Source: Lepidonotus clava
Lineage: Eukaryota > Annelida > Polychaeta > Phyllodocida > Polynoidae
Direction: 5' to 3'
Assembly: GCA_936440205.1 (NCBI GenBank)
Contig: OW387133.1
Location: forward strand, 65,286,374 to 65,350,373
DNA: 64,000 nucleotides
Shown here: in pieces, positions 37,155-50,166 of the stretch
Layout of the letters: every line of letters starts with the position of its first letter
Numbering within the stretch: position 1 is the first letter of the stretch
Translations under genes and position numbers: made by a program
The notes under the pieces: model-generated
Seen by the model: the letters and a program-made list of their open reading frames with translations, nothing else
Database searches by the model: none
What the model was told of the DNA's origin: nothing

Positions 37155-39939
37155 ATAATTCGACGGTGCTCGTATGTGTCTTAACTGGCTCTTTGAAACA
37201 TTTGTTTTAGGTCAGTAACAACGTCTAATTGTTAGTATTGTTTTCCAATTTTGGTACTGTTCCCACTTTGTTTCAATCAGTTATAACTAAGACCACATGT
37301 CTATGAAATCAAATTTAATACTTGTACTTATAGCTATGCATATGTACCTACTTATCTCTCCACAAGAAAATTTGATAATCATAGCCTTCGTTGGTTTTTC
37401 TACGGGAGAAAACTTGAAATTACACTGTTAGCTTGTTGGACGACATTACTTGCGTGTTTGTGATGTTCGTTTTAAATCATTAAAAATTAGATCGGCCGTT
37501 CGGTTATCATTAAAATGAAATAACATACTTAAAGAGTTACTATCTCAGCAAATATTCAGACCCTTTACATTGTAAATATTGGAACAAATCATGTTATCCG
37601 ATAACGACGCCTCTCTTATTTGTGTATAGAAAACCTGTATGCAATTGAGAAAAATGCTGCATATAGCATTATGTATAGTTGTAAATAGTTGCTTCAATAT
37701 TATTTGTTCCAGCTCAATTTCTGTTTGTAAAGATCATTATAGAATATACATAAACTGCATACTTCGTTACCAGGATACGCTTCTGCTATTCATGACAAAA
37801 TGTTATACTATTGGTCGAGCGCAGAATGATGTATTATCTGATGATAGAGAGTGATGTATTATATTATGTAAATGTTATAGTCGATAAAAGCAAAGCTCCG
37901 TTCGTTTTTTTGTGCAGGGTTAGTGACGCTTTATAAGTGAAATGGTAGTGGAGCCCTGGAACCCTGAACTTTCCTTAATATAATTTTGAAACCTTCATTT
38001 ACACAGGAAAGTGAAATGCGAATATCCATCGTAATTCTGTTTCCTTATAGAACGTTCCATGACCCGGTGCTTCCATTGCCAAAAAATATCGTAACAGGTG
38101 GCATTCCAATTCCCTTTCCTCCATGTGTATTATTTACCTCAAACTATCTGCTGAGAAATGGTTTTGAGAAAATTATTGACGATTCCACTTACAAAAAATG
38201 TTTGGGTAAACTACCTAGTTGCCACTCAAATACCTAACGAGCTACCTGTGAATTACATGGCATATTGAAGACTTATAGAAGTTGATAAACTGGGCCTGGT
38301 ATACTAAACAAAAACATTTCAGTTATTTTTATCATACAAACATCCGATATTGATACTATAAACGTTGTCATTATTAAAATGTTGTTTTTGTATAAATTAC
38401 AAGCTTTTTCCCGAGAGTACACATTTAAGTATACCAGATATTTCTTATTGAATGTTTATTCATCCGACATTCATCTGCTACGTGTTCCAAAAAATAAAGT
38501 CTCTAATAACAGAAGATTCGAGAGTTTAATTTCCTGTTTCCTAATTGCTTAACGAATGGTTTAATATACATTATGCATTGTATCATGTATTCCTAGACTT
38601 ATCGGGCATGTGTATAATTCAAGCTGTGACTAGAGGTCTACCGATACGGTTCCAGTGTAATGCATTTACGAGTTAATTCATCAAAATTAGACCTCCTTAC
38701 ATGTATAACTTGATAATAAGAGGTTTTATGGTAAATGCAAAAAAGAAAACACCTTATCCTCGACTTATATTAATATCAGCTTTTGGGTATACTGCCCACC
38801 TTGCTCCACTATGTAAAACATTTTTCTCTTTATTTTGTGAATTCTGCATGGATTTGCATGATTATTTTAGTCATGTCAGGTAAAATATATCAAGCACACG
38901 GTTTGTAAGGAAGAGAGAAAAGTGTCCCAGGGCAAATCACTCTCTAAGAAGAATCGAAACTTCATCGGAAATAGAATAAAGATATTTCTTGACAACTGGT
39001 CTAGAATAAGTTGATATGATCTATAATAAGATTACTCAGGTGGAAAGAAAAAATACATGAATAGATTCACTTCAGGGGTTTCTTTTTATTGTTAACATTG
39101 TGTGGAAACGAACGTACTTTCGATACATGGCTTGAGCACGTCAGTTTATAACTGGTGTAACTGGTCAATATTGAGATAATAGTAGAATACCGTTTTAATA
39201 TTGAAAAGCGAAGTCTTAAATGTACAATAAAGGGTTTCTTCTTGTTAGAAAATAGTATTTACTAAATGCAAGACCTGTACCGTCAATCAGCTAACAAGTA
39301 GAAAAACACGGTTACGGAGATACCGGAATTCCCTCTCAAAATACAATGCACTGTCAAAGTTAATATACAAAAAAAAAGAAGAAAAAAACGTTGTGTGCAC
39401 AGATAAGTTAATTCTACATTTGGAAGAGGATATTTTGAATATTTCACTAATTAAAGTAAATGCAATACATCGAACCCTTAAATGATTATGTTTTAGATCC
39501 TATTTATCAGAAAGTATTGCTGTTTCCTTTATGGGTCGGTTCCAACCTAATTGGTTCCATTGATTTGTCAAAAGGTCGGTAACAAATAGAACATATTCTT
39601 TTCATGTCAGTTATATTTATATGATTATAAATCTTGATTGTTGATTTCATCAGGAAGACATCGGAGCGAGGTTTACTATACATGTCAACACTTTCAAAAT
39701 CAAAATATTCAATTTTCTTTCACTTTCACTGATTAAGAAACATGCGCTGTATCACACTTTAACAAATTCAATAACGTGGTACCTCGGGATACTGAATCAC
39801 CATTACGTTTTAAACAAAGATGGGCATCGCCCAACCCGAAACCATTTACTCAGTTCATGTTCAAGAAGAAACAAGGAAAGGAATGCCTTAAATACTTCGA
39901 AGAAGGTAGAATCAAAACTTGCCCTTCTCTTGGGCACTC
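37155..39939. other. 3' UTR and intergenic DNA between convergent genes
   Basis: The pseudokinase gene on + and peroxiredoxin 5 on minus converge here. AATAAA at 38493 is a plausible polyadenylation signal for the former. No further exon is supported. Confidence 0.5.
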
Positions 39940-42024
39940 TCAGGACCCCATGACTTGTTGTGTGGTCGACTTCATGTTCCGGATACAGAGAAGGCAGGCC
40001 AGGCCCGAGCTATCAGGGTCCATGTTGATGTGTTTGACCACACTGTCCTCTATCAGCATAGAATACCTATAGCCAAAGGAAAAAGGTTCTTGGAATGAAG
40101 TTATTTTTCAATCAATAATGTGGAAGCAGTTGCACAGTACTTAAATAGTTACTTTAGTAAGGATCTTTACTTGCCAAGTATCCCCGGTTACAATAAGAGA
40201 AACAATCCAGTTATGATTACGATTATAAATATGCTGCATAATTATGATATTGTCTGTTGTATTCAGTTTTCAAATGTCAATTTTCATACAGAATTTGTGG
40301 CACATGTATTTTCTTTCCCTCAGCAATCTATGCTCATATTAGTACTTGATTTTCTCAATGTTTTGTCATTTTATACACTGATCTAACGCTTGGCATGTGG
40401 AATAACTGTAACTTTTTCTGAACAACACATTTACTAACCTTTTTGATCGCTTTGTACCTAATAATTTGCTGGTGTCTAGTTCCATGTCGATTTGTCTTGT
40501 GAATTCTCCCTGTGGGTCTGCAAGAAGTCTTATCTAAAATTGAACAATAGTAAATTTGTTTTATACACAAGCACAATCCGTTTGAGAGTACGCATTAATA
40601 TTGTTCATATTTGGAATAAAATTGAGCGAAACTGTATCTAATCGCAATCTGTTTCTATTTCGTAATGTTCTATGAACCCAAAAGTCACGTTTTGATATGA
40701 AGACTGATAGGATGAAACCAATATGTCTAATTAAAATTCGTAGAGAAACAGCGTTCAATGAAACCGGCATCAAAATTAGATAATACATTTTATGATTACT
40801 AACCTTCTCCTTTGCATTTATATCTTCACCCCACGCTGCCATAACAAACGGGTCGTTGACTGAAACGCATGCTATAACATCGTAACCCTCTTCCTAATAA
40901 AGAAACAAAATACATATTATTATATCAAATGAACACCTGAAATTAAAAAATATATATGTGCCATAATTTTACGGAAACCAGGGTATCATCATATTTAGTA
41001 ATTGACATTTCTATATCCATGGTGTCTATAAAAAAAAACAAGTAACGTGTAATGCAGATTGTAAACGATGTATTAGTGAACAGATCCCATTTTGTCAGTA
41101 AATGTGTACCTGACACATTTGCACAAAAATGTACCTATATAGACCCACAGCTACACCAACATACAAACATACTTAGTAAGCTAGGAGAGGATGCGATAGC
41201 TAACCCTGACACTCACCATAACATGATCCTAACACTCAGTAATATGTGATGGTGGGGGTGTCAGTGACACACAACTTTTGGGGCTACTATAAAGTATAAA
41301 CACATACATTCATAGTGCTAAAGGTTGTATGATTTAGTTAGGCGTGAAGGGAGGTACGCGGAGGATGATAACCTAAGTCTAGACTGACAGAGGATACATG
41401 TCCGTTACGTTCCTAATACTAATAGAATAGGGCAAATTTCGCATTGTTGGAAGGTGGATTCTCTTTAGAATGTGATCAATGTCCGTGGCTCACCTTGAAT
41501 TTGTCGTAGTTATTCAAATATTCAGGAATATGAGCCTGCAAAAGAACAACAGACTCATTTGTGAATGCATCTGTTACTGACATACTGATATATCAAAAAA
41601 TAACAAGGAAATATTATTAAGTTATCTTTACTACATTGTTTGCGAGTAAAACCTAATAATACAATCTATTATGTACTGTTGTTCTAGCACATCTGTTCCT
41701 ATGTTTGCATATTTGAGAGACGTGGCAAGATGTATGTGTCTTCACAGCAACCGCATTAGTGAAAAGAGAAAAAGAAAAAAAGAAATTCTATGTTTGCAGT
41801 AGTCGCACACTGGGTGCACATTTTGGATTCCGTGTGTTTTACAGCAGAATGCACGATAAACAGCTCTTTATGTCTTAGCCAAAACTTACCTGTGAGCAGC
41901 CTGGAGTAAAAGCACCAACAACAGAGAACAAAATTCCCTTCTTTCCTTTGAATACATCTGTAATGTTCACAGCATTCTTGGGAGAACCGTCAAATAACTT
42001 TACCTCTGGAAGTCGATCTCCAAC
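39940..42024 (-). CDS. PRDX5: Peroxiredoxin 5 (atypical 2-Cys), first exon not found
   Basis: Minus-strand exons are 42024-41890, 41535-41494, 40893-40804, 40533-40439 and 40066-39940. Phases agree, giving 162 residues up to the stop. Human mature PRDX5 is about 161, so only the start and any targeting peptide are missing; I could not locate that exon between 42025 and 44400. PRDX5 reduces hydrogen peroxide, alkyl hydroperoxides and peroxynitrite in mitochondria, peroxisomes and cytosol. The peptide opens VGDRLPEV, then [42 protein letters not shown] and [12 protein letters not shown]. The peroxidatic Cys is in TPGCS (residue 43 of this stretch), and the likely resolving Cys is in SGLAC. Oddly, the proline of the PxxxTxxC motif reads Val36. 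The C-terminal end is longer and unlike the human LAPNIISQL. Confidence 0.92.
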
Positions 42025-43031
42025 CTGGAAGTAAAATTAACCGTTAAGCATTAAAAACCTATGCTGTGATTCATATTTTACAAAAACAAATGATACAAAT
42101 GGACAAATGACAAATGACAAGTCATACAATGTTTTGATGAAAATCATTATTTGTAGATTTACCCTTTACATTTTGGTCTAGCTTAATTTTGAAAGGAGTC
42201 ATTTGGCGAGAACCAGTCTGCAACAGTAGGTGGTGGCCTAAGGCCCAAAGCCAGTGAATATAGGTCCGGGCCAATGAAAACCAAGAAAGTTTTCAGAGGA
42301 CTGAAAAACACGTCGGTGACAACAAATTTAATACTTATCAACTTTATTTTTGTTTAGTTTCGGTAGGTTTAATCAATTTGCTCTCTCATGCATGCAGTTA
42401 ATGTGATGTATGATCCCATCTTTGCTTTCCTGTCTTTTGATTGTGTGGCCTCTGCCTGGCTACAGGGGAGGTACAGTGGTGATAGATCACTAAAGAGGTC
42501 ATGGGTTGTGGATAGTGGATATAAATGGAGGCTATCTGCGCAGGTATGTAGCCCTGCCCACTATTTTACGGTAGACTACAGTCTTTGCCAGTGAGAAGGC
42601 AGATGCCCACAAGTCTAGTTTGAGGTGTTAAAAGTTTAACAATGTATGGAAAACTCCAAGTAGTATATATATTTTTATATCTATTATATATAAAGGTTTA
42701 TTATAGGGCACATCATAAGGCAAATCTGCGATGACATATTCAATATAGGGCAAGCTAAAAAATAGATCAGGAATAATTATGGACTAGGCAATAGCTGAAC
42801 AGGGCAAGGCCAAGGCAAGGAACAGCCTAGCTCTGTGGATCCTTCTATCACGGCAAGGAGGTTAGGAGTAGAGAGTCGATCATTTGGCTAGGAACAGCCC
42901 TGTGAGAATAGTCCACCCAGTACAAGTAGCAGTCTCTCATTTTCGGCAAGCTCACGAGATAACCGTTTACCGTCATCAGTTCTCAAAAGGCAAGAGAAGA
43001 GGCTGCATGGCTAGATCGGACGAATGCCAGG
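42025..43031. other. Upstream region of peroxiredoxin 5
   Basis: This should contain an intron, and perhaps the short first exon, of PRDX5, but no start exon can be assigned. The open frames at 42388 and 42884 on + have no support. Confidence 0.35.
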
Positions 43032-43522
43032 CACTTGGTCCCATAGCACTTGGTCCCAGGCATTTGGTCCCACACGGCCTTGATGGCACACCTACGACTA
43101 TTGCATTAACTAGAGTCTAGATATGGATAACCTAAAATATATTATTTTCTAACATCATTAAGAGTGAATGATATAAAACATCCTAGATCTAACTCAGGAT
43201 TTCATATGACGGTTTCAGTGAGGGATCCGGAGATTTAAAGGTTGGGGGGACACCGGGTGACCCTGTCCCTAATATAAAGGTTCGAGGCGCACCATCTGGA
43301 ATTTTGTATTTAAGAAATCTAAACCTAGCTGTAACATGTAGACACTTGCATCACTGATTTATTTTTAACTTTAAAATTATACTACCGGGAAGGGAACTTT
43401 TGTGCAGGCCAGTCGAGGGTGTAAGGCCTGAGCCAAAGGGCAAAAGTCACGGGAGGTGTTGGGGTATAGCCCGGCCACCCACGGGACTAAGTGCCTGGGA
43501 CCAAGTGCGATGGGACCAAGTG
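43032..43522. mobile_element. Foldback element with 40-base inverted ends built of 14-base repeats
   Basis: The ends 43032-43071 and 43483-43522 are inverted copies matching at 37 of 40 positions. Each end is itself three tandem copies of a unit like GCACTTGGTCCCAT. The 411-base interior has no coding capacity, and no target-site duplication is clear. Ends made of short tandem repeats are typical of foldback-type DNA elements; the superfamily is unknown. Confidence 0.7.
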
Positions 43523-46043
43523 ACCTGTTAGTGTTACCGATCGGACCACACTACCCCTAGCCTAGGGCCTAGGCCTAGCCACTAGCCTACTTGCTATGAA
43601 ACATGATTTCATGGTACGCCGACTGGTGCGGAGAGTTGTACAGTTTGTGATCGGACAAAGTGTGAACCATCGACGCCACTGCTAACGCAATAGCGACGGT
43701 ACAGGGAAGGCTAACAGAGCTAAATTGGCCCCAGAAAATAGCAGAATCTGGGTCAGTGACACTGACAGTGGCGGCCAAGTCTGCTGGCAGTGGGTCATAG
43801 TCTGCCTGCTACATCCACATTTCATCCAATAATAGGAAAACTTACTCTCACTGATAGAAGGCACTTCGCTGAAGTGCTAAAATGTGTTGATTTACACCAT
43901 TTTTGCCGAGAGAGATGCCTGCACGTTCTTACTACTACAGCTGACATGATGATGTTTTGGTAGATGAACCTTTATGTGGAGCTGACCTCCATTTCAAAAC
44001 CTTAGTTTGGCAGTTCTTATATTTCTTTTTTTTTTACTGTAAAACCTAAGGTATCAAGAGAACAATGTAATTGTGGATGAAAAATACTTAAGTTCAAATA
44101 AGAAAATGTAATTAAAAGGCTTAATATAGGGATTTAGAAAATAAATTCATACTAAAACAACTAGCTGTAAAGCGAGTAGATTTACACCACTTAACTTGTT
44201 TTTGGCAAACTCACTATTCTTGTCGTAAGCGTGTCTCACAACAAGCGAAAGCAAAGGCTGGTTTTAGCGGCTTGAGAAACATCAATGAATAAGACGCCGG
44301 AGACCAGTTAAATATTGCATGTTAGCGCCATCTGAAGAGTAGCATTGTGTGCAGCAAAACCAAAACAATCTAACAGGGTATTCATGAAGAAATTTCAAGT
44401 ATATACCAATATCTTATGTCTGTGTGATACGTCTGGACTCGAGAAATTGCCGTTTGTGTATGAATCATTGAATGATAGCCTACCATCAGGTTTTCTAAAG
44501 CAATTAACCTGAAGACCGTCGTTCCCGGTGAGTGCATTACTCAGACTCAGTAGACTAGATCTAGTTAGGCCCTTCACTTTAGTTTACCTTACTAGGGCTA
44601 ACTCACATCTAGACCTGGCTAAATCAGATTTCTATACTCAAATCTATTGTTGATTTATAGATCTACCACAGTCATCGAGATGTATAATCTGCACAGCGAC
44701 CTTCTATAGGCAAGGCCTATGACCTATGCAAATTAATTTAAGGCCTATCATGGCAATTTGTTATTCAATCTGGATTCCAAAAATCAAAAATGTAGGCCCT
44801 AGGCATAGATATGTAATACCATTAAAATGGGACTAAAATGAGTAAGTGATAATTAAATGGCCCACGCATTATCGAAATATGCATTACAGATGTAAACTTT
44901 CAGCAAAGAAGACCTAGAAGGTGAATAAAGTAGTAGACCTAGTAGTCTAGTAGCAATTTTATTGACAGTTAAAAAGTCAAAACTGACTAATATGTCATTT
45001 TTACATTCTCTCAGTTCAAACCTGAGTTACTGATGCAGTCCATGAATCATGATCTGTAGATAGAGCAAGCATAAAACATGGAATTAGACTACAATAACTA
45101 CAGGCCCGTAGCCAGCTTTTTTCAGTGGGGGTCCGTTTTTTGAGGAATAGGGCGCAAAGATTCTTGTGGATGGGTAGGGGTATAGTTCTACATCAGCTCA
45201 TTCACACTCCCCCATAGCTTCAGATATGATGATTACAGGCATGTCCAACTAGTCTATGGGGAGGGAGATTGGAGATGAGGTGCAAGTGTAAACGATTAGC
45301 TTGAGAGTTGAACGAGACTAGGGGAAAAGTATGGACGGGAGCTGAGCCTCAACTTGAGGCCCTCCAGTTGGGTTGGGGTTCGGGGGTTACATAGATCTTG
45401 TGGTTTAAGGCTCAAGTAAACGTGAGAGAAAAAAGTTGGGGTTGAAGGTCTACCCAGGTTTGCCTGTCAACTCCCCCAACATTAAAGATTGCAATTAACA
45501 AAACGATTAAACGAATATGTTAAAATCATCCCTCTTTCTTGGGGGGGGGGGGGGTAGGCTGTGTTTATTAGGCTTTTGGTTTTACCTTAGACAAAGGACA
45601 ATGTATTCGTCTCCAGTATTTCTATTACAGCGGAGGCAGGGGGTGGGGGGCAGGGAGTGAATGCGTCCCAGACCAGATTTACCTTTTAGTTACGACCCTA
45701 GACTGCGCACAGGGTGCTCAAAAAAATCTTGAAATGTCTTTAATTGATAGTATTTAAGGCGTTATTAAATGTTCTTATAATTGACTGTTTTCTAGCAAGA
45801 AGTCCTAAAGAGGTATTAAATCAATTATGATTTGATTGCAAAGTGCTTCATAGTGAGATATGAAATAACGATTACACCCAATAGTGATTAAACAATCTCG
45901 GTTTTCACGTCATGACGTTATCATACAATCTACGCTGTCCTTGATGTAGTCTGTTATTATACGAAAGTTTAATATCCCTAGAATAGATAGATTATGATTT
46001 ATATATTGTACTCTTCTGGTTATATCTGTATTTTGTGTTTCAG
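43523..46043. other. Intergenic DNA
   Basis: A CCTAGG/GGCCTAG-rich run lies at 43555-43590. Reading minus, AGATGGCGCTAAC near 44325 resembles an invertebrate CTCF site. A G-tract occurs at 45541-45554. No exon is supported. Confidence 0.4.
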
Positions 46044-46091
46044 GGATCTCAACGCGCTATATCGTAGATTATATTGGAGGAAGATAACATC

Positions 46092-47817
46092 ATGAAGCCA
46101 GAGCAGGAACGTGTGAAGGACTTGATCAAAGATACCGTCCTCCTGCTTTGCAAAAATGGTCTTTCTTACATTGATGAACTGCGCATAGAAGGTGTCATTG
46201 GTGTCACCCTGGACAATAAGGACCTGTTTCTAGTCCATGTAAATGAAAAACTCAACACTATCAACGAGATAGTCGACGACAAGAATTCCCAAGATGGATC
46301 TAGAGTAAAAGACTGTGATGAGGGTCGGAATTCCCAGTCACATACCGGACAAAGTGAAGTGTCCAATACTAGATTACCCGAAGAACCTTTACCGTGTGCC
46401 AGCCAAAAAACAGGTGCATATGTCTGTGAAACTACTGGGGGTAATGTAAATTCTTCCACCATCATAAAAATAGAGGACGATGATGAAATTATTAAAAAAG
46501 ATGAATGTTTCAACCAACAACAGTCCCATTTCACAGCACATCCACATCGCATGCCCAACAAACGGCCACACCCATCGACACCACAGCAGACACAGTCACA
46601 CAGTATGAGGAACTTACCCATCTCAGGGACCGACCTCGAGCTATGCGAACCAGACCCCAAACAGTTTGTCCAGGACCAGGACCTGAGTGACACGTTTAGA
46701 CTTGGGTTTGGTGGAGGTAGCTCCATTGAGCCCCAGGTCTGGTCACAGCTCGGGGAATTTGCCAGTCAGCAGGTCGCATTAGACACACCCACCTCGTTCA
46801 ACGCCCTAGGACCGTGTCCTCCCTTGAACCCTGGAGGGTCAAGGGGAATTGTTTCCGATGGAGTAAGGCACTCTTTATTTTCCGTATTTTACCATGATCC
46901 ATATTATAATATTATATGTAAACTTTTTTTTATCGAGAGGCTAAAGAATCTGTTACTTTAGATTGAAGAAAATCGACGAGTTTAAACATAAAGAAAGTAA
47001 CTTCCTCTCATAATGGTGAATGTTTTGGGGTTTTTCCAAATAAATTCTGATAACAGTGACTGTTCGTTGTTCAAATAGCTGTATATTGTCCTTGGTTCAA
47101 ATGAGAAAAAATGTTTTATTTCCAATGTCTTAATGCTTTCAGTCGAGCGGCCCACCACAGGAGGCTAAATACCCCAGTCACGCCCTACAAAGTCACAATA
47201 TCAAGGAAGCCCTAGCCTTTGGTGTTGTCGACCCCCTCATTGACACGGAACCCCGAGGGAAGGTAATAACATTCAGACTAAGTTGGTTTGGGACCGATTC
47301 CTCCCTGCTCGACAGGGTCTGGCAGAACATTGTGAGTCTTCAGGAACAAATGGACCAATTTATTGGCAATGCGCCTGGAGTGAAGGTGCTCATATCGGCC
47401 TACACCGGCACGCTCTCGGGTCGAACAACAAAGACGGACAACCCCGGGGTGAGGATGACCTACCCCGGCCTGGCCTACTGGATCATGTGTGAGTCAGAGC
47501 AGATCAATGAGCAGCTCTTCATGAGACAGCTCCACGAATCTGCTCTCGGGGCTCGGATCAAGAGTCTGCTATACGAGTTTGACCAGACAAAGGAGAAGGT
47601 TACCAATGCCCTTTTCGTTGTGCTCAAAGACTGCACGGGTGGCTTCGTACGGCGCAAGGTGGACGAGAGTCTGGCACTGTGTCCGGACAGGGAGAGTAGG
47701 CAAAGGACGGCGCTGGTCAGAATATGGGTGAAAGACGAGGAGTACTGGACCAAAATGAGAGCAGCTCAGGACCGACTTAAAAGTGCATGCTGCGACGTCT
47801 CGTTACATAGGTTATAG
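46092..47817 (+). CDS. Two-exon gene, 481-residue protein of unknown function
   Basis: Exon 1 follows a TGTGTTTCAG acceptor at 46043, has an in-frame TAG at 46065, and its first ATG is 46092, so the start is well supported. It ends at 46862 before GTAAGG. Exon 2 is 47143-47817, joined in phase 0. AATAAA at 47888 lies about 70 bases past the stop. Residues 1-55 (MKPEQERVKDLIKDTVLLLC, then ELRIEGVIGVTLDNKDLFLV) look like a compact helical domain that I have seen in uncharacterised invertebrate proteins but cannot name. Residues 60-250 are polar, with a KIEDDDE stretch resembling a SUMO site, and rich in His/Gln/Pro. Exon 2 encodes a folded-looking region with FRLSWFGTD, VKVLISAYTG, LAYWIMCESE, ALFVVLKDCT and ALVRIWVKDEEYW. 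A nuclear role is a guess only. Confidence 0.75.
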
Positions 47818-47888
47818 ATGATCTAGTTTGGGTAGAACATGCTTACATACTTTCCGTCTTTTGTAGGAAGCAGTCACAGGTTTGTAAA

Positions 47889-49483
47889 ATAAAACGGAGC
47901 ACGTACAGCTTTATAAGTATTTTATATAAGAATATAGTCGGCATAGTGCTGTAGATATATAAAATATTTGTGATCACCTTACTTAATATACACATCCACG
48001 CCGCCCGTCGCATTCTCAATCATGACGTTTCCATAAATGTACTTATCTAAAACTATAAGCAATTCAAAAATGAGTTATATCCAGGGAAAGTGTGCTAGGT
48101 AAGCCTGTAAATTCTGCCATTAGAAAGAATCTTATGTTTACAGCTAGTACTATGCGAAATGCTTTGATAGCCAGGATCCCACTGCCAGGAACGTTTTCTG
48201 AAAACTGTTGTTCTGTAATTTGTGTAGGGCAGCTCTGAGTTTTGGACCATTATCTTAAGATGGGATGAGCCTATAATGTGAAGTGAGCCTGTAGACAGAA
48301 TACTCAAAAATATGTTACTGCATGTTCAGTTGTCTAATTTAGGTTTTTTGCGACAGGAGTATCGTTGTTGAAGAATTGAGAGGTTGTACAAATTAGATTA
48401 AATCTGCGAATGATGAGATGTTTAAGATATATGAGTTGATGGGTTTATCAGATGTTGAGATTCGGTGAATATTATTATTACGAATGCATCTATCAGCTTC
48501 TACAAAGAAAAAGTCATGTTTACAAATGAGATTCATAGTTACATATGAAAATTCTCCTGAAAACGTTTAAGAAATTATGAGATTATCTAAACACATGTTG
48601 CAGAATAGATACGGATATTTATTGTATTTAGCAGTCTATTATACGTGGTAATAATGTTTGTGTACTGGTGCTAACGTGTAGGTAGTGATAGAATACCTCC
48701 TTTTGGGAATTCACAATAAATGCTCTTATGTGAAACTAAATCGCTTCACTTCATATGGTTTACTATAGGAAAAGTCCCGAAGAATTTCACATTTATTACA
48801 CTATGGTGGCGCCAACTTATTTAAAAAATACGCATAGAACTGAAGTCTTTCATTTGTGGACTTGTCAAGAGGTTTAGGTTGATTGATTGCTACCTCTAAA
48901 TGAAATAATTATAGAAGTTCTATAATTATCTTGTCCTGTATTGAATTTTAGATATGCATTTGGTGCCATCTCAATAGACTCTTCTCCACACCTCGCGCAA
49001 CCGTCACGGTTGAGTGAAGGCTGGACAAACAAACCCACGTGGTGGGTGGAGTGCCACACCTGATTGGTGGGGAGTGATTACATAATGCTGATAAGGGGCT
49101 GAGGAGCACTCCCATTGGCCAACAAATAAATCAAAACTTTTAATATTGAAAAAAACTTATAAAATGCATGGCCTATATCCACAGGCATGATTTGTATGTC
49201 AATAAAAAGAGCAGATTCTGAACTACATGGCCATTGTTACAAGATTCTTGAAATACTTATAGCTAAAGAGTTACAGGTAGTTCAATATGGCCAATTTACC
49301 TTGGCTCAAAGAGAGAAAACCCCTTAGCTTGTGTGGGTGGCAGTTATTGGACTGAGTTTCACACTAGGTGGCGTGGTCTGGAAAATCATTTATTCCAGGG
49401 GCTTAGATCTATACATCTGTATTCACCTTGCATGGCAAAAAAAAAGAAAAGGAAAATAAGTAACAGCGGAATAAAAACCGAAA
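47889..49483. other. Intergenic AT-rich DNA
   Basis: No exon or clear repeat is seen in this stretch. Confidence 0.5.
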
Positions 49484-50166
49484 CAGGCATCATACCATTC
49501 CTTTATTTTCAAGGAATTCACTTTAAATTCCTTATTTTCTGGAGATAAAAAAAACATCACAGAATCCTATAGAATTCCATATTTTTAAGGATGATATTGT
49601 GTTACAATTTTTTTTCATCCCCCAACCAGAAAATATTTTGCATTCATGATGCTCACAAAATAATTGTTATATATGTGGAAGGGAGACTTTGAATTAAAAT
49701 ATTTCACAGCAAATAGTGCATACTCCAAGTCTTCTGGATAATCAGTTGACTCAGTTGAGAACTAAATATGCAGATATATTTGGGTGGGATTAGTGCCCCA
49801 TATCAGGGAGAATGAAAAAAAAAAAAAAAAACTACACAAAAAACATGGTATACCTCTACAACCTTTGGGGGACCCAGCAGCCCGAAACCACTCTACCTTA
49901 TAAACCTTTGATTGAAAATCTGGTTTAAAACTATCTATTCCACCTTCATTTTGAATACATGATAGTCACAGAATTGTTTTCATTATTATTATTATTAACC
50001 ACATTCATTACAGTTATGTTCTTCCAAATTAAGGTTATTATGTTGAGGCTTAAATTCCTTTAGAATTCCTTAATTTTTCTTAGAATTCCACACAAAGTCC
50101 TTTAGATTCCTTTATATTTGCGGAAAAAAAATCCTTTATTTTTTCGGGAGGGTGGTATGATGCCTG
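49484..50166. mobile_element. MITE-like element with CAGGCATCATACCA inverted ends
   Basis: CAGGCATCATACCA at 49484-49497 is repeated exactly inverted at 50153-50166. Subterminal TTCCTTTA and AATTCCTTA-type words recur near both ends, as in hAT-type elements, whose ends often start CAGGG. No open frame and no clear 8-base target duplication are present. It is likely a non-autonomous hAT-like element of 683 bases. Confidence 0.6.

Noticed and set aside
43587-43864. Minus-strand frames as the missing first exon of PRDX5
   Set aside because: No ATG start, no donor in the phase needed to join VGDRLP, and no convincing targeting peptide.
46166-46726. 186-codon minus-strand frame
   Set aside because: Antisense shadow of the first exon of the 481-residue gene.
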